Assembly (NCBI GenBank): GCA_029243025.1
Contig: JAQWSU010000033.1
Coordinates: 62,001-126,000 of the forward strand
Source of the DNA: Pirellulaceae bacterium
Lineage (GTDB): Bacteria > Planctomycetota > Planctomycetia > Pirellulales > Pirellulaceae
Direction of reading: 5' to 3'
DNA length: 64,000 nucleotides
How positions within the stretch are numbered: position 1 is the stretch's first letter; each line of letters starts with the position of its first letter. Below the pieces are notes generated by a model. It was given only the letters and a program-made list of their open reading frames with translations. It did no database searches and was not told where the DNA came from. A program made the position numbers and the translations under genes. Positions 1 through 10,298 of this stretch are shown here, piece by piece.

Positions 1-17
1 GGGTTCATTGAGTCATC

Positions 18-3000
18 CTAGGCTTTGGTGACAGATTCGTTTAGGTTCATCAGCAAGTGGGTAATCATCGTCCACGCACTGATTTCCACAGCATCAAGGG
101 ATTCGTTCGGGCTCGACTCGCCGACGCTAATCAAACGCTTCGCTGCCTCCGAATCCGCGGAGAATTCCCGTTGGTATTCCGCAAGTAGACGCAGTAACGA
201 TGCTTTCTCCGTCACGTTCGGACGGCGAGATGTTACGGCGCGAAAAGCAAACACAATTCGATCTTCGTCACTAAGCCCACCTTCGGTGACGACGCGCTCG
301 GCAAGCTTGCGTGCTGCTTCAACAAATTGCACGTCGTTCATGAGCACCAAAGCCTGAAGTGGCGTATTGGTTCGAGCTCGACGAACTTGGCAGGTTTCGC
401 GATCCGGAGCGTCAAAGGTGGTCATAGAAGGTGGGGGCGACGTACGTTTCCAAAACGTGTACATACTGCGACGATAGAGGTTTGAGCCTGCATCTTGTTT
501 AAAGACCGATGTGTTACTTCCACCGAATCCGACCGGCTTCCACAAGCCAGCGGGCTGATACGGTCGCACGCTTTTTCCACCAATCGTATCTACCAACAGA
601 CCGCTAATTGCCAGAGCCTGGTCACGAATGACTTCCGCATCGAGGCGGAAACGTGGACCTCGGGCAAGCAACCGGTTGTCTGGATCTTGACTGAGATTTT
701 TTGCGGTAACATGCGACGACTGGCGATAGGTGCCCGACATTACAATTTGTTTCACAAAGCGTTTCACATTCCACTGGGATTCGATGAAATCAATTGCCAG
801 CCAATCCAGCAACTCGGGATGAGACGGTTGTTCGCCCTGGACCCCAAAATCCTCGGAAGTCTTGACTAAACCGATCCCGAAAAACTGCTGCCAAAAACGA
901 TTTACCGTGACTCGGGCCGTCAACGGATGCTCGGAACTGACTAGCCATTGGGACAATCCAAGCCGATTGGCGGGCCAACTAGCGTCGATCGGCGCCATCC
1001 ACTCAGGTAGTCGTGAGTCAACCTCATCTCGCTTGAGCGTGTATTCACCTCGTTCGAGTACATGTGCCTGCCGCGGTTCCTTCCGCTCCTCCATCACGAG
1101 GGTGGCCGGAATGGCCTTTTCCAGTTCAGACAGTTCCTGTGTCAGATTCTGCCTCTGTTGATGCGGCTCTTGAAATGGAATTCGCGTCTTTGGATTAATC
1201 TCGGATAAAAAATATTGCCGTAGTTGTTTTTGCTGATTCGCATCTCGTTCATCCGACTTGACCTCCAAAATCTTTTGAATGGCGTCAGGTAGCGATGGAT
1301 ATTTTGTGCGTTGCCGAAACTGTTCCCACACGATTTGCGATTCGAGTAATTCTTCGGACGGCGGGGAAACGGCTACGACACCCGCTTGGTCCCAGTGAAC
1401 CGTTCCCTTGAACTGGGCAAAAGACCAACCATTTAGCTCCGCTCCATCCCCAAGCCCCACCGCGCCGGCCGGCACTTCCAAGCGAACCCATTTACCGACC
1501 TCAGGCAAATCACCTGCTCGGTAATTACTCGGCCCTTTCTTGCCTGCGTTGTGTCCCTTATCTGCCCCCCAGTAAGCTCGATGATCCCAAGAGCCATCGT
1601 TGAACTGCAACTGCACCGTCTCGGGTGGATTTTCAGCATCAAGATAGACGTAGGCGAACAATCGGTCGTATCCCCCAATCTGCAGAGGCTTTGCCGCCTT
1701 TGTGAAAAATTGCTGGCTTAGTCCATCTGCAGTCCTTACAGTCGACTTTTCACCACGCAAAACAGGGTGTTCCGCGGACGATACAAACTGCCAAGGCTTC
1801 TCTCCATCTCCTCCGGCCTCAGCTCCCTCTGGCAACTTGTCGTCAAACCAAGTGACTTCCACTTCGGTGAGCGAACGGAGAGTTGCATCGATCATCGAGT
1901 CGTTGTAATTCACCGCCTGATGCAAGCCTTCCAACTGTTGATTCACTGCGTCAAGTTGTTCCTTAAGCACAGTCTTTCGGCGCGACTGCAATAAGCTCGG
2001 CACTTTCACGCTTGGCGGCGGTAGCAACGCATTGCCGTCCATCGCTTTCTCAGTCAGGCTGAAAAAGTAGGAAAACATTTGATAGAATTCACGTTGCGTC
2101 AACGGGTCAAACTTGTGATCGTGGCATGCAGCACAACCAGCGGTTAGGCCCAGCCAAACCGTTGAAGTGGTTTCAACTCGGTCCACGGCGTAACGGACGT
2201 AATATTCATCATCGATCGATCCACCTTCGCTCGTGGTAACGTTACAACGATTGAAACCGGTTGCAACTCGCTGGGATAATGATGGGGTCGGTAACAAATC
2301 ACCTGCCAGTTGTTCGATCGTAAACTGATCAAAGGGCATGTTATTATTGAATGCTTCAATCACCCAATCACGGTAGGGCCAAATTGATCGTTCATTATCT
2401 AAGTGCAATCCATGCGTGTCTGCGAATCGCGCTGCATCGAGCCAAATGCGTCCCATGTGCTCGCCATATCGGGCCGACTCAAGGAGCCGGTCGACGACCC
2501 GTTCATAGGCGTTAGGAGATTTGTCGTTAAGAAAGTTATCAACATCCTGGATTGTTGGCGGTAGACCCGTCAGATCCAGGGTGACTCGACGAATCAACGT
2601 TTCCTTATCAGCAACCTCTTCGGGGACTAATCCAGCCCTACGCAGGCTTGCGTGAATGAAGTGATCAATCGGGCCAAGCGGTTTCCACGCACTGAGTGAC
2701 TCCAACGCATCGTAGTTCGCCTTGGGAATTAACGACCTGACAGGTGGCTGAAATGCCCAATGCTTGGACCATGCTGCGCCTTGGTCGACCCAATTCGATA
2801 AGGTTTTAATTTCTTTCGCGGTGAGCGATTTACCAGATTCGGGTGGAGGCATCCGCAGCTCTTCATCATCCGTCGTGATGCGTTGGATTAATGCACTCGT
2901 TTCACGATTGTTCGGTACGATCGCTCGCTCGCCAGAATCGAGTTCGGCGAAAGCTCCCAACTCCTCATCCAATCGCAAACCCGCCTCTCGATTTGCCTCA

Positions 3001-3218
3001 TCGGGTCCATGACATTGGAAGCATTTATCCGACAACACGGGTAACACATCACGGCTGAACACGATCTTTTCGTCAGCCCTTGAGGGCGTACCGTCACCGA
3101 TGATTACGGAAGTGACTCCAACGGACAGGAGAAGGGGGCCGTATGACAGGGAGGAGGCGATAAACCGCAACGCGAGTGCAACAGTTCGATCAGCAAAAGT
3201 GGTCATTGGGAAACACAT
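18..3218 (-). CDS. PSD1 family secreted cytochrome c protein (PSCyt1-DUF1549-DUF1553)
   Basis: This 1066-residue protein has the planctomycete PSD1 architecture. A hydrophobic N-terminus (about residues 12-48) looks like an export signal. A cytochrome-like haem site CFQCH lies at residues 66-70, followed by an MPPP segment near 123. The DUF1549 block (about 180-400) contains the second cysteine pair [11 protein letters not shown] (362-372), and the C-terminal DUF1553 block runs from about 745 to 1010. Members are usually paired with a DUF1501 protein encoded immediately downstream; that would lie beyond the left edge of the window and is not visible. The biochemical role is unproven; an exported electron-transfer or polymer-degradation function is usually inferred. 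ATG codons exist at 3218 and 3206; neither has a strong ribosome binding site, so the start is uncertain by four residues. Confidence 0.93.
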   Translation of the reverse strand: MCFPMTTFADRTVALALRFIASSLSYGPLLLSVGVTSVIIGDGTPSRADEKIVFSRDVLPVLSDKCFQCHGPDEANREAGLRLDEELGAFAELDSGERAIVPNNRETSALIQRITTDDEELRMPPPESGKSLTAKEIKTLSNWVDQGAAWSKHWAFQPPVRSLIPKANYDALESLSAWKPLGPIDHFIHASLRRAGLVPEEVADKETLIRRVTLDLTGLPPTIQDVDNFLNDKSPNAYERVVDRLLESARYGEHMGRIWLDAARFADTHGLHLDNERSIWPYRDWVIEAFNNNMPFDQFTIEQLAGDLLPTPSLSQRVATGFNRCNVTTSEGGSIDDEYYVRYAVDRVETTSTVWLGLTAGCAACHDHKFDPLTQREFYQMFSYFFSLTEKAMDGNALLPPPSVKVPSLLQSRRKTVLKEQLDAVNQQLEGLHQAVNYNDSMIDATLRSLTEVEVTWFDDKLPEGAEAGGDGEKPWQFVSSAEHPVLRGEKSTVRTADGLSQQFFTKAAKPLQIGGYDRLFAYVYLDAENPPETVQLQFNDGSWDHRAYWGADKGHNAGKKGPSNYRAGDLPEVGKWVRLEVPAGAVGLGDGAELNGWSFAQFKGTVHWDQAGVVAVSPPSEELLESQIVWEQFRQRTKYPSLPDAIQKILEVKSDERDANQQKQLRQYFLSEINPKTRIPFQEPHQQRQNLTQELSELEKAIPATLVMEERKEPRQAHVLERGEYTLKRDEVDSRLPEWMAPIDASWPANRLGLSQWLVSSEHPLTARVTVNRFWQQFFGIGLVKTSEDFGVQGEQPSHPELLDWLAIDFIESQWNVKRFVKQIVMSGTYRQSSHVTAKNLSQDPDNRLLARGPRFRLDAEVIRDQALAISGLLVDTIGGKSVRPYQPAGLWKPVGFGGSNTSVFKQDAGSNLYRRSMYTFWKRTSPPPSMTTFDAPDRETCQVRRARTNTPLQALVLMNDVQFVEAARKLAERVVTEGGLSDEDRIVFAFRAVTSRRPNVTEKASLLRLLAEYQREFSADSEAAKRLISVGESSPNESLDAVEISAWTMITHLLMNLNESVTKA

Positions 3219-3629
3219 CTCAATCGGGTGGGAGTCCAGCTGGATTTACAAGTGCGAGAACCACATTCTAGTTCGTTATCCTTCAGTTCGCCAACGGAGG
3301 GCGAATTTCAAAGATTCTGGCCGTTTTCGGCAGCTAACGCTTCAAAAAAATGAATGAAAACACTCATTCTACGCCGGAGAGTCGACCCCTTCACGAGAAA
3401 TCGGCGGTGGGCTTCAACCTGCTGCTCAACGACGAAGCGTTTTTCAGAACAGGGCAACAGGTACGGGTCAATTCTCTGATGCACCCGGCTTTTGATCCGA
3501 TTTTCGCGTACAACCGGTCCGATCCGGCCGAATGCTCCCCGACGAGTCTTCGGCAAGGACACACGGCCCGGTTCACTTGCCATGCGTATCGAGTTCGATC
3601 GGAAGTGCAACTTTGCTGGAGTTGTCGAA
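3219..3629. other. intergenic stretch, no gene recognised
   Basis: These 411 bases separate two minus-strand genes, photolyase and PSD1. Short open frames exist on both strands, but none shows a domain, a good ribosome binding site or recognisable residue patterns. It probably holds the PSD1 promoter. Confidence 0.5.
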
Positions 3630-5105
3630 TCAATCGCCATAGCGAGCAAGGTACTGTTTGAGCCGCAGCTTTTTGGCGGTGTTTTCTGAAGCCATGTAGC
3701 GAATCTTCCCGAATATTTTTCGCTCCGGCCCCCAAGCTCGATCGTAACGGCCCAACACCCAAAAAATACCGCTGTAGGAATTCGGATTCCGGCCGTCCAA
3801 CGCGTATTTGTTGTTGAGCTCAATCATGATCTGCAAAGCCGTACGCGCATCGGGTGTCCAATGAAGGATTTTTTTCCCCCACAACATCCGCAAGTAGTTG
3901 TGCATTCGCCCTTCGCAAACGAGTTGCCGTTGGGCCGCATTCCAGAGTTCATCGTGCGTGCGTGAATGTTCAAAGTCTTCTAACTCGTAGAGATACTCAC
4001 GCGGATCCCGCTCGTGATCCCTCAATGTTGTTTGTGCCCAATCCGGCAACGATTCGTAACGGTCGTAGTCTCGACGCTGCCAGCACATGTTGTAACCAAC
4101 TTCTCGCCAAGTGATCAATTCGTCTAGAAAAGCTTCCGTTGCGGGCGACGCATTCCACCAACCCTCGCGACTGCCGTTCGCCTTCTCAGCAAGATCCTCA
4201 ATCGACCATTCGTCGCGCTTCATCAGCTCGTGAAATATTTGGTGGGGTGAAATGTGTCCAAAGTGTAAGTATGGCGATAGACCACTGCCTCCATCACTAT
4301 CCGGATGGTTTCTCTCTTCTTCATACTCATCCACAGATTGCTTCAAAAATCGCCGCAAACGTGCTTGAGCCGCTTCGCTACCACCAGCGACTGACCCGGG
4401 CGTTACGCAGTGATCGATTGGGAAGTCGGCGAGGCTGGCGGGTTCAACGGCCCGACGGGCCACGTCAGCAACAGGCCAACGTTTCCCGATCAGGGGTGGA
4501 AGTTGATTGAGTTGCGGCAATTTTTTTCCCGCGAGAGGATTTCGCTGCGGAAACTGCCTCAAATGCGGTCTGAGGTTCTTTTGAAGAAAGCGTCGGAAAT
4601 AATGAGCGCGCACGAACACCTGATCAGCGGCCCGAAGTGGAAGAATTCCGTTGCTGTCGACCAGCTCAAATCGCCCGCCAATTTGATTTGCGGCGACCCG
4701 AGTCATCGCCGGAAGGAAAAAACATGGGAAATCGTCGCCCACCACAGCACAGGCTCGTTCGGCTAAATATTTCAGCAAGCCTGTCCCATCCCCAGGTTCC
4801 GATTCCAAATACGGAAAATAAGCAATTCCATGCTTCTTCAATCTCCTCTGGTTGTCCGCCATCCCCTGAATGACAAAATGATGCAGGCGGTCGCTTGCCC
4901 ACGAATAACCGCTTCTGAGGGCCTCAAAGACGAGCAGTGGTTTTTCACATTCCTCTGCCAACTCGACCGCTCGCTGCAAGCAAAAATTCCACTGACTCCG
5001 CCGAATGGCCGTCATCCAGTAGAGCACAAAATCGCCCGTTGGCCGCACAGGCACATCATTAATCACACGAATTCTGCCAGGGGGGACTGGGGAGGTTTTG
5101 ACCAT
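3630..5105 (-). CDS. phr: class II deoxyribodipyrimidine (CPD) photolyase
   Basis: The enzyme repairs UV-induced cyclobutane pyrimidine dimers using light and reduced FAD. The 491-residue product has the class II signature pattern: an N-terminal PTGDFVLYWM segment near residue 22, a photolyase alpha/beta antenna domain to about residue 190, and a C-terminal helical FAD domain. The latter holds the conserved blocks GSGLSPYLHFGHIS, WREVGYNMCW, RMHNYLRMLWGKKILHW and GPERKIFGKIRYM. Length is normal for class II enzymes (about 450-500). The ATG at 5105 has no obvious Shine-Dalgarno sequence. The gene stands alone upstream of the PSD1 gene with a 411-bp gap, so co-transcription is not implied. Confidence 0.95.
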   Translation of the reverse strand: MVKTSPVPPGRIRVINDVPVRPTGDFVLYWMTAIRRSQWNFCLQRAVELAEECEKPLLVFEALRSGYSWASDRLHHFVIQGMADNQRRLKKHGIAYFPYLESEPGDGTGLLKYLAERACAVVGDDFPCFFLPAMTRVAANQIGGRFELVDSNGILPLRAADQVFVRAHYFRRFLQKNLRPHLRQFPQRNPLAGKKLPQLNQLPPLIGKRWPVADVARRAVEPASLADFPIDHCVTPGSVAGGSEAAQARLRRFLKQSVDEYEEERNHPDSDGGSGLSPYLHFGHISPHQIFHELMKRDEWSIEDLAEKANGSREGWWNASPATEAFLDELITWREVGYNMCWQRRDYDRYESLPDWAQTTLRDHERDPREYLYELEDFEHSRTHDELWNAAQRQLVCEGRMHNYLRMLWGKKILHWTPDARTALQIMIELNNKYALDGRNPNSYSGIFWVLGRYDRAWGPERKIFGKIRYMASENTAKKLRLKQYLARYGD

Positions 5106-5681
5106 GATTGCTTGCAGTCAGGTTGAGGAGAAAGATCTGTCTAAGCTCGAGTGTAGGCGGTAAACCTCAATTCGACGACCCGCGGATCTTTGCCTCAGTC
5201 ACACCGTTCTTGCCGAAAGTAATCTAAAACAGATGCACTGTTGCTCGCCTACAGCCAATAATCAAGCCCTCGTCCAACGGAAGGCGGTCAATAGCCACTC
5301 AGTCCTCTAAACCAGGCAGTGTCCCCCGCCTACACATCTCCCCGGTTGCTCAAGAGTTGTCTCTTGCTGCTGGGCCGCTGAAAATAGCAGTCAGAGTCCG
5401 TGAATCGGTCGAGTTACAGGAGTACAAGGCTTGGATCGAACTTGGAGATCGGCAACAGTAGCTGACAGAACCAGACAATTTGTTTCTCAATCGGGCTATG
5501 CCTTGACGTTGATCCCACGGCCAATACATTGCCGATAAGGTTTTTTGAGAGTTGGTTGATTGAAGTGGGTTCAAGATGCTGCCCCTGTGGAAATCTAGGA
5601 TATTCTCAGACAAACGGAGCGCCCCCTACCCCATAAACACGAGCAGATGAATTGCTGCTTAAAATTCAGTGAGATCCATGA
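5106..5681. other. divergent intergenic region, photolyase / CHAD
   Basis: This 576-base region lies between divergently transcribed genes and should hold both promoters. The only structure noticed is a 9-base inverted pair, TGTAGGCGG at 5152-5160 and CCGCCTACA at 5326-5334, too far apart for a simple hairpin. No credible gene was found. Confidence 0.45.
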
Positions 5682-6614
5682 ATGGAATATGGTTTTGAGA
5701 TAAACGAGTCAGTCGATGCCGCGGTGAAGCGGGTCGCTCGAGCACAGATCAGCCTCGCAATTCACGATGCAAATGACCCGGCCCTTGACCGGCACGAAGT
5801 GGTGCATCGGATCCGCAAACGTTGCAAAAAACAGCGAGCCCTCATCCGACTTGTGCGTCCGTCGTTGGCTGACACATTTGGGCGCGATAACGCCTTCTAT
5901 CGGGAACTTTCCCGTAACCTATCTTCCCTGCGTGATACACAAGCCTTGTTGGAATGTTTTGATCGTACGATCGACCACTTTGCAGCGACGATTGACCGCG
6001 ATGAGTTTGCCCCAATTCGGAGTTTTCTGATCGATCGTCGGGATGAATGCACTGAAAACAAAGCGAGATTGGTTCGGTTAACGGAAACGACTACTTCCCA
6101 ATTAGAACACGCAATAGGGTCTGTCCAAGATTGGAAAATTGACTCGAACGACTTTAACGCAGTCGCCCCGGGGCTCGAGAAAACCTATCGCCGCGCGTGC
6201 AAGGCAATGCGACAGGTTCGGAAACAGCCGGAAACGGAAAGGCTACACGAATGGCGGAAAAGGGTGAAATACCACGGATACCACGCTGACTTGTTAGCCC
6301 GCATCGCTCCCGGTCTGTTGGGGGCTCATGGGAAACTCGCGGAGCAACTCGGAACTCTCCTGGGCGAGGACCACGATTTGGCGGTCCTGAAGGCGACGTT
6401 GTTTTCAACGCAATTTTCAACGGGCGGCCCGACGGCGGTGAACAACCAATGCTTGGCACGACTTCGAATCCTTGTCGAAACCCGCCAACTTCAATTGCAG
6501 TCAGACGCCCTTGAGTTGGGCCGCATCCTTCTGGCTGAGAAGCCCCGTCATTTGGTCCGTCGCTGGAATCAATATTGGCTGGTCGCACGAGAAACCCAAG
6601 CCAACGCAACTTGA
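5682..6614 (+). CDS. CHAD domain-containing protein
   Basis: The 310-residue protein matches the all-helical CHAD domain over nearly its whole length. It begins with a helix carrying the HEVVHRIRKRCKKQRALIR pattern (about residues 40-58), where His and the basic residues form the phosphate-binding surface. A second histidine/basic helix, LHEWRKRVKYHGYHADLL, lies near residues 188-206, followed by GEDHDLAVL. CHAD proteins bind inorganic polyphosphate and are often located at polyphosphate granules; that is family knowledge. There is no N-terminal CYTH triphosphatase domain, so this is a stand-alone CHAD protein. It starts at ATG 5682 and converges with the TM2 gene on the opposite strand. Confidence 0.9.
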   Translation: MEYGFEINESVDAAVKRVARAQISLAIHDANDPALDRHEVVHRIRKRCKKQRALIRLVRPSLADTFGRDNAFYRELSRNLSSLRDTQALLECFDRTIDHFAATIDRDEFAPIRSFLIDRRDECTENKARLVRLTETTTSQLEHAIGSVQDWKIDSNDFNAVAPGLEKTYRRACKAMRQVRKQPETERLHEWRKRVKYHGYHADLLARIAPGLLGAHGKLAEQLGTLLGEDHDLAVLKATLFSTQFSTGGPTAVNNQCLARLRILVETRQLQLQSDALELGRILLAEKPRHLVRRWNQYWLVARETQANAT

Positions 6615-6813
6615 CTTTTGTCGAGGGGTGATTTTTTTCATCGGATCGATTTGCCTCCGTGTTTCGTGTTCGCCGAACTTGTCGGCCCAGAACAGCTTCC
6701 ACGCGCATTGCCGCTACAGAAATCGCTCTGGCGAATCGGAACGACGGTACTGATTGGATATTGTCGTTTCCAGGCACACAGGCTGAATGCATTCGAAAAA
6801 CGATCGTCGCGAG

Positions 6814-7242
6814 CTAACGGTTGATGGTTGCGTTCGCGTTTAATTCGCTGACTTGTTCGTTCAACGTCAGCATGTCATACAGAAAGCCAACCGCAAAAAG
6901 CCCGCCAGTCAACAGATAGATCACACCGGTCACCCACTTGCCGAGATAGAAGCGATGAATGCCGAAAAGTCCCAAGAAGGTCAGCAACACCCAGGCGATG
7001 CTGTAATCAAAGGGGCCCGATCGAAACCGAAAATCTGCTTGCCGGTCCATCGACGGAATCAGAAAGAAATCGACAAGCCAGCCGATTAATAACAGTCCGC
7101 CTGTAAAGAACCAAAGCGTACCGCTGATTGGCTTCCCGTAGTAGAAACGATGTGAACCAGTAAAGCCAAAAATCCAAAGCGCGTAGCCAACCGTTTTGTA
7201 ATGGGTATCTTGATCTCGATTAGCACCGGTTTGCATCATCAT
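6814..7242 (-). CDS. TM2 domain membrane protein with two TM2 units
   Basis: About 142 residues carrying two copies of the TM2 hairpin. The first has WIFGFTGSHRFYYGKPISG followed by a hydrophobic helix and a WLVDFFLIP end. The second has LTFLGLFGIHRFYLGKWVTG followed by a helix and a FLYDMLTLNEQ end. Each unit shows the G-x-HRFY-x-G motif with an acidic residue after the second helix. A longer reading frame starts inside dnaJ at 7347, but the ATG triplet cluster at 7234-7242 leaves a normal 76-base gap to dnaJ and removes a non-TM2 leader, so I prefer 7242. It is the last gene of the hsp20-dnaJ-TM2 set. Function is unknown; a link to envelope stress is inference from context. Confidence 0.88.
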   Translation of the reverse strand: MMMQTGANRDQDTHYKTVGYALWIFGFTGSHRFYYGKPISGTLWFFTGGLLLIGWLVDFFLIPSMDRQADFRFRSGPFDYSIAWVLLTFLGLFGIHRFYLGKWVTGVIYLLTGGLFAVGFLYDMLTLNEQVSELNANATINR

Positions 7243-7318
7243 TAAATCCGCCGTTGGGGTGGAAATGGCCCCCGATACCCGCCTCGAAGTGCTGAGCAGC
7301 GGGGCATTCGAGTGTCCA

Positions 7319-8401
7319 TTATTTGTCGGATTTGGATTCCGATGCAAGATAAGTTCTCACCGCCTCCTGCGCTTCCTTCGACAACTGTTCGGGTACGGTG
7401 ACTACAACCCGAGCTAACTGGTCGCCCTTTTGCTCTTTTTTCCAAATCCCTTGGCCACGAACTCGCAGCACTCGATCGGACGAGGTTCCGGCAGGAATTG
7501 TGAGTGAGCCGGTGCCGCGAAGCGTGGGCAAATCAACCTTTCCACCCAACAAGGCGATCCCTACTGGAACAGAGACATCAGATCGAACATTGAGCCCCTC
7601 TCGGGTGAACGTCGGATCAGGCTCCACTTCAATTTCAACAAGGAGATCCCCAGCGGGACCCCCATTCAACCCTGCCTCCCCCTGCCCTGCGAGTCGAAGC
7701 ACTTGCCCCGAATTAACACCTACGGGGATTTTCACGCCGATGACCGAGTGTTCGGCAACCCGTCCCGTTCCGTTGCACTGCGGGCAACCGTTAACAGGCA
7801 AGTGGCCGGAGCCATGGCATGTGGAACATTCCGAACTGACCGAAAAAAAACCGCCTTCGCGCTGCCCTTGTCGTGACGAATGCCCCGTGCCACGGCAACT
7901 GGGGCAAGTCTTCAAGGATTCGCCTTCACGCAGTCCGGACCCCGAACAAGCCGCACAACTTTTTTCGATCGGAACGGTAATGTCGCGATTCGAACCGAGA
8001 GCTGCATCTCGAAAGGGCGTCGTCAACGCGAATCGCAAATCGCGTCCACGCCGCGGCGTCGCTCGTGGTTGGTAGTAACGGTCACCAAAACGGTCCCCGA
8101 AAATGTCGCCGAATCGCGAATAGATATCTTCTTCATTGTCGAAGCCCTCGTGACCATGTGTCTCGACATCTTTCATGCCGCCTTGGTCAAAGGCTGCTCG
8201 TTTACCCTCATCCGAGAGGATTTCGTAGGCCTCGGAGATTTTCCGAAATTGTTTGGCAGCTTTTTCATCGCCCGCATTCTTGTCGGGATGATACTTCAGC
8301 GCAAGTCGTCGATAGGCCCGCTTGATTTCGTCTACGGACGCATCTTTTTCTACGCCCAATAATTCGTACGGATTATCATTCAACACGGTTACCGCCTTCA
8401 T
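7319..8401 (-). CDS. dnaJ: DnaJ-type co-chaperone (type I)
   Basis: This 360-residue Hsp40 stimulates DnaK ATPase and delivers unfolded clients. The J domain spans about residues 9-75 with the HPD triad at 38-40. It is followed by a short linker with little of the usual Gly/Phe run. A zinc-binding region at 149-214 holds all four CxxCxGxG-type modules ([32 protein letters not shown]). The C-terminal client-binding domains include [19 protein letters not shown] and VRGQGIW. It lies 34 bases downstream of hsp20 and upstream of the TM2 gene, suggesting a heat-shock operon. No DnaK or GrpE gene is in the window, so this may be a second, specialised DnaJ paralogue (inference). Confidence 0.95.
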   Translation of the reverse strand: MKAVTVLNDNPYELLGVEKDASVDEIKRAYRRLALKYHPDKNAGDEKAAKQFRKISEAYEILSDEGKRAAFDQGGMKDVETHGHEGFDNEEDIYSRFGDIFGDRFGDRYYQPRATPRRGRDLRFALTTPFRDAALGSNRDITVPIEKSCAACSGSGLREGESLKTCPSCRGTGHSSRQGQREGGFFSVSSECSTCHGSGHLPVNGCPQCNGTGRVAEHSVIGVKIPVGVNSGQVLRLAGQGEAGLNGGPAGDLLVEIEVEPDPTFTREGLNVRSDVSVPVGIALLGGKVDLPTLRGTGSLTIPAGTSSDRVLRVRGQGIWKKEQKGDQLARVVVTVPEQLSKEAQEAVRTYLASESKSDK

Positions 8402-8435
8402 TCGGAAAAGGGCAGGAGATTTCTCTGACTGCTAA

Positions 8436-8846
8436 TTACGAGCGCGCAATCTTCGTCACACTAATGACCAATACCCCGGAATCATACTGGGCTTTCAAGG
8501 TGGTCATATCGACAGCTGTCGGCATTTTTATCTGCCGTTCAAAAAAACCGTACCGCTCTTCCACCTGCTTGGATACTGAGGCGTGGTCATACGGTGTTTC
8601 ACGTTCCCCTCGCACGGTCACCGAATCGTCTGCGATGCTCAAATCGATATCTTCTTCCAACATGCCTGGCAGTGACAGGAAAACGCGAATGGAATGAGAG
8701 GTTTCAACCACATCAGTCGGCGGAATGAAACGAATCGCCTCCTCGGACTGTGAACTGAGTCGAGAGAGGAAAAGCTCCCATAATTGATTCAATTCGCCTT
8801 GGAGCGATTCCCATTCCGAATTAGGATTCCATGGTCGTAAATTCAT
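8436..8846 (-). CDS. Hsp20/alpha-crystallin family small heat-shock protein
   Basis: The 136-residue protein holds aggregation-prone proteins in a refoldable state without ATP. The alpha-crystallin domain spans about residues 45-132, with VFLSLPGMLEEDIDLSI, VRGERE, YGFFERQIKMP and a C-terminal LKAQYDSGVLVISV block. An IxI/V-type tail motif is not clearly present. A longer in-frame extension to 8987 exists, but it would run into the divergent flavoprotein gene and looks unlike the family, so the ATG at 8846 is chosen. It is the first gene of the hsp20-dnaJ-TM2 set. The roughly 140-base gap to the divergent gene should carry its promoter; no CIRCE element was seen. Confidence 0.9.
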   Translation of the reverse strand: MNLRPWNPNSEWESLQGELNQLWELFLSRLSSQSEEAIRFIPPTDVVETSHSIRVFLSLPGMLEEDIDLSIADDSVTVRGERETPYDHASVSKQVEERYGFFERQIKMPTAVDMTTLKAQYDSGVLVISVTKIARS

Positions 8847-8986
8847 TTGACAGACTTTCCGGAGGCAAGGGTTCGGCTCGTGGCTGACTCGATACTTTCC
8901 CGCAGAACGGCAGTTGGCGTCAAGTCCGAGGTCGCTTCCGTCGATGAGGTGGCTTGGCGTAACCAGGCTTGGCTCGTACACTCCCA

Positions 8987-10081
8987 ATGATGATTGAAAC
9001 AGAAATCGTTCTGATTGGCGCTGGTCCGATAGGTCTCGAAATGGCGGTGGCCTTGCGAGATGCCGGGCTGGAATACGTCCATTTGGAAGCCAAACAGGTT
9101 GGAAACACGGTCTCTTGGTTCCCGCAGCAGGCGAGGTTCTTTAGTTCGCCCGAACGGATTGCAATCTGCGGAGTTCCGCTGCAAACCGTGGATCAGTCAA
9201 AGGCCACTCGAGAAGACTATCTGGCTTACTTAGTAGGCATCGTCCAACAGTTCAAGTTGCCCATTCGAAGCTACGAGCGAGTGACTCGGGTTCGGAAAAC
9301 CGAAGAAAAGTATCCCTACGAAATTGAAACCGTACGGTCCGATGGCAATCGGCACTATCGTGCCAAACGGGTGATTTTCACGATTGGGGATATGCATCAT
9401 CCTCGCCCACTGACGCTACCGAACGGTGATCTGGTTGAGGGATTCAGCCTGCCCCACGTGAGTTCATATTTCAACGAACCTCATCCTTTTTTTGACCAGC
9501 GACTCTTGATCGTGGGGGGCCGCAACTCGGCCGTGGAGGCGGCCATTCGCTGCTACCGGGTTGGGGCGAAGGTTTCCCTCAGCTACCGACGGGCGGAGCT
9601 GGATTCATCGATCAAGTACTGGCTTAAACCCGAAATCGAGTGGCTGATTCGGCACGGGGAGATCGATTTTTTTCCGCAGACCATTCCCTCGCGTATCACG
9701 CCCACCCATGTTCAATTGTCGCACGTCGATCAGGAATTGAAGTTGACGGATCAGCCTCCCAAGAACGCGCCTTTTGATTTCGTGCTTTCGCTAATTGGCT
9801 ACCAGATGGACTCATCCTTGTATCAAGAAGCGGGAATTGCCCTCACCGGGAGCGGCCAGGCCCCCCAGCATGATTCCAAGACGATGGAAACGAATTTACC
9901 GGGCGTCTATGTGGCAGGGACTGGAGCGGCCGGCACGCAAATGCGCTTCAAATTGTTTATTGAGAACTGCCACGCACATGTTGTGAGGATTATGCGTCAC
10001 CTGACGGGGAATGACCCGCAACACATCAACGCGCTTGCCTTCCAGCAGCTTCGAGAACAAGCATTAATGTCAGAAAGTTGA
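8987..10081 (+). CDS. ypdA: YpdA/Bdr-like FAD/NAD(P)-binding oxidoreductase
   Basis: The 364-residue flavoprotein resembles YpdA, the bacillithiol disulfide reductase family. It starts with an FAD Rossmann motif GAGPIGLEMAVALRDAG, continues with the WFPQQARFFSSPERIAICG block typical of the YpdA group, and has a central NADPH Rossmann motif VGGRNSAVEAAI. The final FAD-contact block is LPGVYVAGTGAAGTQMRFKLFIENCHAH. No CxxC redox pair is evident, as expected for YpdA rather than thioredoxin reductase. A TTG at 8969 could extend it by six residues, but the tandem ATGs at 8987/8990 sit right before the first beta strand. Whether this organism makes bacillithiol is not shown here, so the substrate is an inference from family. 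Confidence 0.85.
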   Translation: MMIETEIVLIGAGPIGLEMAVALRDAGLEYVHLEAKQVGNTVSWFPQQARFFSSPERIAICGVPLQTVDQSKATREDYLAYLVGIVQQFKLPIRSYERVTRVRKTEEKYPYEIETVRSDGNRHYRAKRVIFTIGDMHHPRPLTLPNGDLVEGFSLPHVSSYFNEPHPFFDQRLLIVGGRNSAVEAAIRCYRVGAKVSLSYRRAELDSSIKYWLKPEIEWLIRHGEIDFFPQTIPSRITPTHVQLSHVDQELKLTDQPPKNAPFDFVLSLIGYQMDSSLYQEAGIALTGSGQAPQHDSKTMETNLPGVYVAGTGAAGTQMRFKLFIENCHAHVVRIMRHLTGNDPQHINALAFQQLREQALMSES

Positions 10082-10298
10082 TTCGGACGCAGACTACGGG
10101 GGGATCGGTCATTTTTCCCGCCAGCTATCTCGATTCTGACCGCTCTCGCCCTTCTCCCAATGGAGCATTTCATCGATTTTGCCGAGAATCGGCGTCGAGA
10201 GCCGGGTGCACAGGATTGAAAGCTAGACTTTCTTTGCGGTCTGACGCTGCAGCTAGTTCGTTCACCGATCCATTCCCCAGCCGAGACAAAAGAAGCTG

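Noticed and set aside
3308-3823. 171-codon minus-strand frame overlapping the photolyase end
   Set aside because: Most of it is the photolyase gene read in the wrong frame, and the rest has no recognisable feature.
6154-6792. 212-codon minus-strand frame opposite the CHAD gene
   Set aside because: It lies antisense to a well-supported CHAD protein and looks like a chance frame without motifs.
8847-8987. N-terminal extension of Hsp20 to 8987
   Set aside because: The extra 47 residues do not resemble the family and would overlap the divergent flavoprotein start; the ATG at 8846 is the better start.
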